NCBI RefSeq assembly: GCF_018024495.1
Contig: NZ_CP071696.1
Span: forward strand, 3,389,308 to 3,453,307
DNA from: Agromyces archimandritae
GTDB taxonomy: Bacteria > Actinomycetota > Actinomycetes > Actinomycetales > Microbacteriaceae
Length of the DNA: 64,000 nt
Reading direction: 5' to 3'
Below the pieces are notes generated by a model that saw nothing but the letters and a program-made list of their open reading frames with translations, made no database searches and was not told where the DNA came from. Shown piece by piece: positions 60,697-64,000 of the stretch. Position 1 is the first letter of the stretch; each line of letters begins with the position of its first letter. The translations under genes and the position numbers were made by a program.

Positions 60697-60728
60697 TGTG
60701 CATTTGCAGGCTGCGAGGACAGAGATGA
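60696..60728 (+). CDS. possible 10-codon minicistron between the two ATPase genes
   Basis: ATG at 60696 overlaps the TGA of the NTPase gene (TGATG). It is preceded by a perfect AGGAGG (60682-60687) at 8 bases, the ideal spacing. It encodes MCICRLRGQR and ends in a TGA (60726-60728) that overlaps the ATG of the PHP-ATPase gene (ATGA). It may therefore couple translation of the flanking genes or act as a cysteine-responsive leader. Alternatively the AGGAGG serves an in-frame GTG (60698) of the PHP-ATPase and no peptide is made. Confidence 0.4.
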   Translation: MCICRLRGQR

Positions 60729-63349
60729 GCGGGAAGACAACACATGGAGCACGGTGGGTGCGAGCCGCACTCCAGGTGAACCCCTACGAATACCAGGGGA
60801 AGAACGCGCCATCGGCCACGTACAACACCGAGGCTGACTACAACAAGGCGCTACTCGACGAGTGCGAAGCGCAGGGCATCGAGTTGCTTGCGGTCACTGA
60901 TCACTGGAAGGTCGACTCCGCACTCCAGCTCATCCGCGACGCAGCCGTTCGGGGCATCGTTGCCCTTCCCGGCTTCGAGGCTAACTCCGACGAGGGCATC
61001 CATATCCTCGTGATTTTCGAAGCGGGTACCAATGCAGCGACGATCAACGCCGCGATCGGGATGTGCGGGGTCTCGCCCGGCTGCGCCAACGGGACCACCG
61101 GTGAGTCGTTCACCGACATCCTCGAGAAGATGACCACGCAGGGCGCCCTCGTGATTCCTGCCCACGTCAACGTCCCAAACAGCGGCCTCCTGACCGGCCG
61201 CGCTGGACAGCCACTCGTCACCAAGATCAAGCACCCGGATCTTCATGCACTCGGCATCACGCCGAGCCAACCCAATGGCACAGACCAGACGGCGATCCTC
61301 AACGGCACCAAGCCCTACGACAGGGCTCACCCGCTTGCCGCGATCCATGCCGACGATGTGACGAAGCCCTCCGCCCTCCAGAGCGAGGGCGCGAGCTGCT
61401 GGTTCAAGGTCAGTCGCCTTTCCGTGGACAGTCTCAAGCTCGCCGTCCGAACTCCTGAAACCCGAGTCTCGCTGGAAGACCCCGCGACCGAGGCGCGCCC
61501 CGCCCTGAAGGAGATCTCGTGGGTCGGCGGCTTCCTGGACGGCGTGACGATCCCGCTCTCGACCGATCTCACGACACTCATTGGCGGACGAGGAACCGGG
61601 AAGTCGACCGCCATTGAGAGCCTCCGATTCGTGCTGGGGCTCACTCCGATTGGTGCAGAGGCGAAGCGAGACCATGACGGCATCGTGAACGGCGTGCTCA
61701 AGTCAGGCACCGTGGTGAAGCTGCTTGTCGAGACCACCTCGCCGTCGGTGCGCACATTCACCATCGAACGCTCTGTCAACAACCTTCCGGTCGTGAAAGA
61801 TGAGAGCGGTACTGCCACCAACCTGCGGCCAGTCGATGTCATCGCAAACGTGGAGATCTTCGGACAACACGAGCTCGCCGAGCTGACGAACGACAGCTCG
61901 AAGGTCGCGAGCATGCTGCAGCGGTTCCAAGGGAGTGGCGAGCTGACCGCTGAGCATGTCGAAACTCTGGCGAAACTCAAGCTGAATCGAGAGAAACTGA
62001 CTCGTGCAGAGGAGGGACGAACCCAGCTCGAAGACGAGCTCGCAGACATCCCTCGGCTTGAGGAGCAGGTGCGGCACTACACCGACACGGATGTGCCGAC
62101 TCGCCTCAAGGAAGTCACGCGACTCACCCAGGACGAAGCGGTGTTCACCGAGGCAACGGCGCGCGTGGCCACAGCTCAGGAATCGCTAACGGCGCTCACC
62201 GACCCGCAGCTGATCACAAAGCTGGAGGCCGCGTTCGAGAACATTGACGACTCACCCAGATCTGACTATCTCAAGCGCGCTCAGGCTGCGTCTACGGCAC
62301 TGGCCGCCAAACTGACTGCCCTTGCGACTGAGGCCCGCACAGCGCTTGACGCGGCATCCTTGGAGATCGAGACAGCGAAGACCGAATGGTCAGACGCAGT
62401 TCGCGAGCAGCGCGACGAGCACGATGAGGTGCTTCGCAAGCTCGTGGAGGAGGGGCTGGAACCCAACAAGTACCTCGACACGACCAGAGCGCTGGAGACG
62501 TTGAAAGCAAAGGAGTCTCGACGCGCTGGTATCGCAACGAGCCTCCGAGGCCTGCAAACCGAGCGGGACACCCTGCTGCAGGCGCTCGCAGGCCACGAGA
62601 ACGACCGGGCACGAGAACTGACCGAAGCGATCCGTGCCGCGAACGACGCAACTGGCGGCGTCGTGATCGTGAAGCCCGTCCCCGCGTCGGATCGGAAGCA
62701 CATCAAGTCGTTGATCGACCAGTCCATCTCCGGCCAGCGCAATCGCATCATGGCGGCTATCGAGCAGGACAACTTCTCAACGCGAGCCTTCGTGGAGGCG
62801 GCACGAGCCGGCGAGTCTGAGCTGAGTGCACAGTTCTCGATCACCGGCGCACAGGCGCGATCTCTGATCGAGGCCAGTGAGCCCCTTTTCCGCCAGCTGG
62901 AGGAGCAGTCGGTTGGGCAAGCTGTGGAGGTGCAGCTGGACGTGCAGGCAGGAACCGGCACACGCGAGTTCAAGAAGATGGACGATCTGTCGAAGGGCCA
63001 GCGTGCGACCGCACTGCTCCTTCTCTTGCTCGGTGCATCGAACGCTCCGCTCGTGATCGACCAACCTGAGGATGATCTCGACAACCGATTTGTTTATGAC
63101 GGCATCGTCACCAACCTTCGGAGCCTCAAGGGCAAGCGTCAGATCATCGCGAGCACCCACAATGCGAACGTTCCAGTGCTTGGGGATGCTGAGTTGATCG
63201 TGGCTCTCGAAGGAGATGGCCAGAACGGCCGTGCTGCAGCGGACGGGATCGGCTCCCTGGACGATGTAGCCATTCGTTCCCACGTTGAGAACGTGCTCGA
63301 GGGCGGGCCAGCAGCTTTCAACGCTCGCCAACACCTTTACGGGTTCTAG
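60725..63349 (+). CDS. PHP domain / SMC-like ATPase fusion (TrlF-like)
   Basis: An 874-residue protein. The N-terminal 240 residues resemble a PHP phosphoesterase: VTDH at 57-60, E85 and H93 in LPGFEANSDEGIHIL, VIPAHVN (H147) and HADD (208-211). The first PHP motif (H-x-H) appears as Q17-V-N19, so the metal site may be incomplete. An ABC/SMC-type ATPase follows, with Walker A GGRGTGKST at 287-295, long coiled coils (about 410-640), signature LSKGQR and Walker B LVIDQPEDDLDN. The architecture matches TrlF-type ATPases and resembles RloC- and RecN-like defence ATPases. GTG 60698 is an alternative start. It is the last gene of the operon. Confidence 0.82.
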   Translation: MSGKTTHGARWVRAALQVNPYEYQGKNAPSATYNTEADYNKALLDECEAQGIELLAVTDHWKVDSALQLIRDAAVRGIVALPGFEANSDEGIHILVIFEAGTNAATINAAIGMCGVSPGCANGTTGESFTDILEKMTTQGALVIPAHVNVPNSGLLTGRAGQPLVTKIKHPDLHALGITPSQPNGTDQTAILNGTKPYDRAHPLAAIHADDVTKPSALQSEGASCWFKVSRLSVDSLKLAVRTPETRVSLEDPATEARPALKEISWVGGFLDGVTIPLSTDLTTLIGGRGTGKSTAIESLRFVLGLTPIGAEAKRDHDGIVNGVLKSGTVVKLLVETTSPSVRTFTIERSVNNLPVVKDESGTATNLRPVDVIANVEIFGQHELAELTNDSSKVASMLQRFQGSGELTAEHVETLAKLKLNREKLTRAEEGRTQLEDELADIPRLEEQVRHYTDTDVPTRLKEVTRLTQDEAVFTEATARVATAQESLTALTDPQLITKLEAAFENIDDSPRSDYLKRAQAASTALAAKLTALATEARTALDAASLEIETAKTEWSDAVREQRDEHDEVLRKLVEEGLEPNKYLDTTRALETLKAKESRRAGIATSLRGLQTERDTLLQALAGHENDRARELTEAIRAANDATGGVVIVKPVPASDRKHIKSLIDQSISGQRNRIMAAIEQDNFSTRAFVEAARAGESELSAQFSITGAQARSLIEASEPLFRQLEEQSVGQAVEVQLDVQAGTGTREFKKMDDLSKGQRATALLLLLLGASNAPLVIDQPEDDLDNRFVYDGIVTNLRSLKGKRQIIASTHNANVPVLGDAELIVALEGDGQNGRAAADGIGSLDDVAIRSHVENVLEGGPAAFNARQHLYGF

Positions 63350-63361
63350 CGTGAGTTCCGG

Positions 63362-63535
63362 TCAGTGCCGTCCATGTGAGTCACGCGTCGCTATGCCGCT
63401 TCGTAGAAGCATCGCGCGGATCGTTGTTGCGTCGAACTCGAGCTGCGCGCCGACACTCGCAAGCGAGAGGCCAGACTCATAGAGGCGTGCGGCCATGTCG
63501 ACTTGGCTCGGGCTCATGCCCTTCGGCCGTTTCGG
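63362..63535 (-). pseudogene. C-terminal fragment of a helix-turn-helix (recombinase-like) protein
   Basis: An open frame of about 57 codons ends at a TGA at 63362. It encodes GMSPSQVDMAARLYESGLSL, a continuing helix-turn-helix (VGAQLEFDATTIRAMLLRSG) and a C-terminal RDSHGRH. This is the typical DNA-binding tail of actinobacterial resolvases or similar HTH proteins. It has no upstream part: the ISL3-type element begins at about 63536 and interrupts it in frame, so it is a remnant. Confidence 0.5.
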
Positions 63536-64000
63536 GGCTCTTCGGACATCCGGTGGGGGTCATGGGGTGAGGCCGCCGGCGGCGAGGAGCATGCGGAGCC
63601 GGTAGTTGTGTCGATTGCGGTAGCCGCGGGCCAGGCGCCGGTGGAGCTCGATGATGCCGTTGACGGCTTCGGTGCCGCCGTTGGACGTGCGGGCGGTGGT
63701 GAAGTACGCCAGGAACGCGTCGCGCCACCGGCGGAGGGTGCGGCCCAGGCGGGCGATCTCGGGGATCGGGCAGGTGTGGAACGAGTCGAGGACCTGCTCG
63801 GCGATCCGTCGTCCCTCTGCGAGATCCTTCTGGTGGTATGCAGAGCGCAGCTGCTGCGCGCACTGCCAGGCGACGAACACCTCCTCGTGCGCAGGATGTG
63901 CTTCGATCGCTTTCGCGAGGCGGGAGCGCTGCTTGTCGGTGAGGTTCTCGGCTCCGGCGCGGAGGATGGTCTGGATCCCGTAGAGCGGGTCGCCTTTGCG
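63536..64000 (-). mobile_element. ISL3-family insertion sequence, cut by window edge
   Basis: The probable left end is GGCTCTTCGGACATCCGGTG at 63536, which resembles ISL3-family termini, followed 5 bases on by the stop region of a transposase read on the minus strand. The right end is outside the window. It interrupts the recombinase-like fragment. Confidence 0.7.
63560..64000 (-). CDS. ISL3-family transposase, 5' end outside window
   Basis: The last about 146 codons of a DDE transposase. The frame is open from base 64000 (RKGDPLYGIQTILRAGAENL) down to the TGA at 63560. Family-typical C-terminal features include WRDAFLAYFTTARTSNGGTE, VNGIIELHRRLARGYRNRHN and YRLRMLLAAGG. The E of the catalytic triad is in the NGGTEAVNG segment. 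The visible part is intact; the DNA-binding N-terminus lies beyond the edge. Confidence 0.88.
   Translation of the reverse strand, partial: RKGDPLYGIQTILRAGAENLTDKQRSRLAKAIEAHPAHEEVFVAWQCAQQLRSAYHQKDLAEGRRIAEQVLDSFHTCPIPEIARLGRTLRRWRDAFLAYFTTARTSNGGTEAVNGIIELHRRLARGYRNRHNYRLRMLLAAGGLTP

Larger units (their letters stand above)
46683..64000. mobile_element. integrated island at tRNA-Ala, right end outside the window
   Basis: Everything from the tRNA-Ala 3' end to the window edge looks acquired. It contains a recombinase remnant touching the tRNA, a replication-relaxation remnant, two insertion sequences, truncated genes, a type I restriction operon and a locally AT-rich stretch, and its genes use AT-ending codons noticeably more than the core genes. 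I found no repeat of the tRNA 3' end inside the window, so the other attachment site should lie beyond 64000. With its recombinase catalytic domain lost, the element is probably fixed. Confidence 0.75.

Noticed and set aside
63376..63570. Plus-strand small open frames after the PHP-ATPase gene
   Set aside because: They are antisense to the recombinase-like fragment and the ISL3 end and show no ribosome-binding site or family features.

Overview
The window is very GC-rich chromosomal DNA with dense codirectional operons, many ATGA/TGATG gene overlaps, frequent GTG starts and the gene content of an actinobacterium: OpcA, an actinobacterial-style Pgi, an ultrashort-type ileS T-box, DUF4233, DUF4031, and CtaA/CtaB beside the pentose phosphate genes. 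The gene order and abundant 'ggatgc' codon pairs suggest Microbacteriaceae (order Micrococcales). This placement is an inference; there is no rRNA in the window to confirm it.

From 1 to about 46.6 kb the sequence is ordinary core genome. A minus-strand block runs tkt-tal-pgi-zwf-opcA-pgl (pentose phosphate cycle and isomerase). It is followed by ctaB and ctaA (heme O and heme A synthesis) on either side of a repeat-rich patch that holds a DUF559 nuclease-like gene. Next is the SUF iron-sulfur operon (sufB-sufD-Rieske-sufC-sufT-like), an M3 metallopeptidase divergent from a methyltransferase, an ArsR-type regulator with a striking upstream repeat operator, and valS. A peptide/nickel-type ABC importer lies divergent to a TetR regulator. 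The rest of the core is ileS with its T-box, folC, ndk, a VKOR-family membrane protein, a ribonuclease E/G, rplU-rpmA-obg-proB-proA, and nadD-rsfS. Several genes have a TAnnnT hexamer 6-7 bases before the start codon, which suggests leaderless transcripts.

At 46.6 kb a tRNA-Ala(GGC) gene marks the edge of an acquired island that continues past the right end. The island begins with a serine recombinase remnant whose reading frame runs antisense through the tRNA. This remnant has lost its catalytic domain and is joined out of frame to a replication-relaxation gene remnant. An IS256-family element with a frameshifted transposase and a membrane protein truncated by that element follow. An AT-richer gap leads into a tightly overlapping operon of about 13 kb: hsdM, hsdS, a TIGR02391/Ymh protein with an HEPN-like R-x4-H motif, hsdR, a YobI-like membrane P-loop NTPase, a possible 10-codon minicistron, and a PHP-domain/SMC-like ATPase resembling TrlF. 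A recombinase-like fragment and an ISL3-family transposase, cut by the window edge, close the window.

The most interesting feature is this composite operon. The type I restriction-modification genes are translationally interleaved with a candidate RNase and followed by two large ATPases, which suggests a layered anti-phage or anti-plasmid system carried on a now-immobilised element. That function is inferred from families and gene order only.
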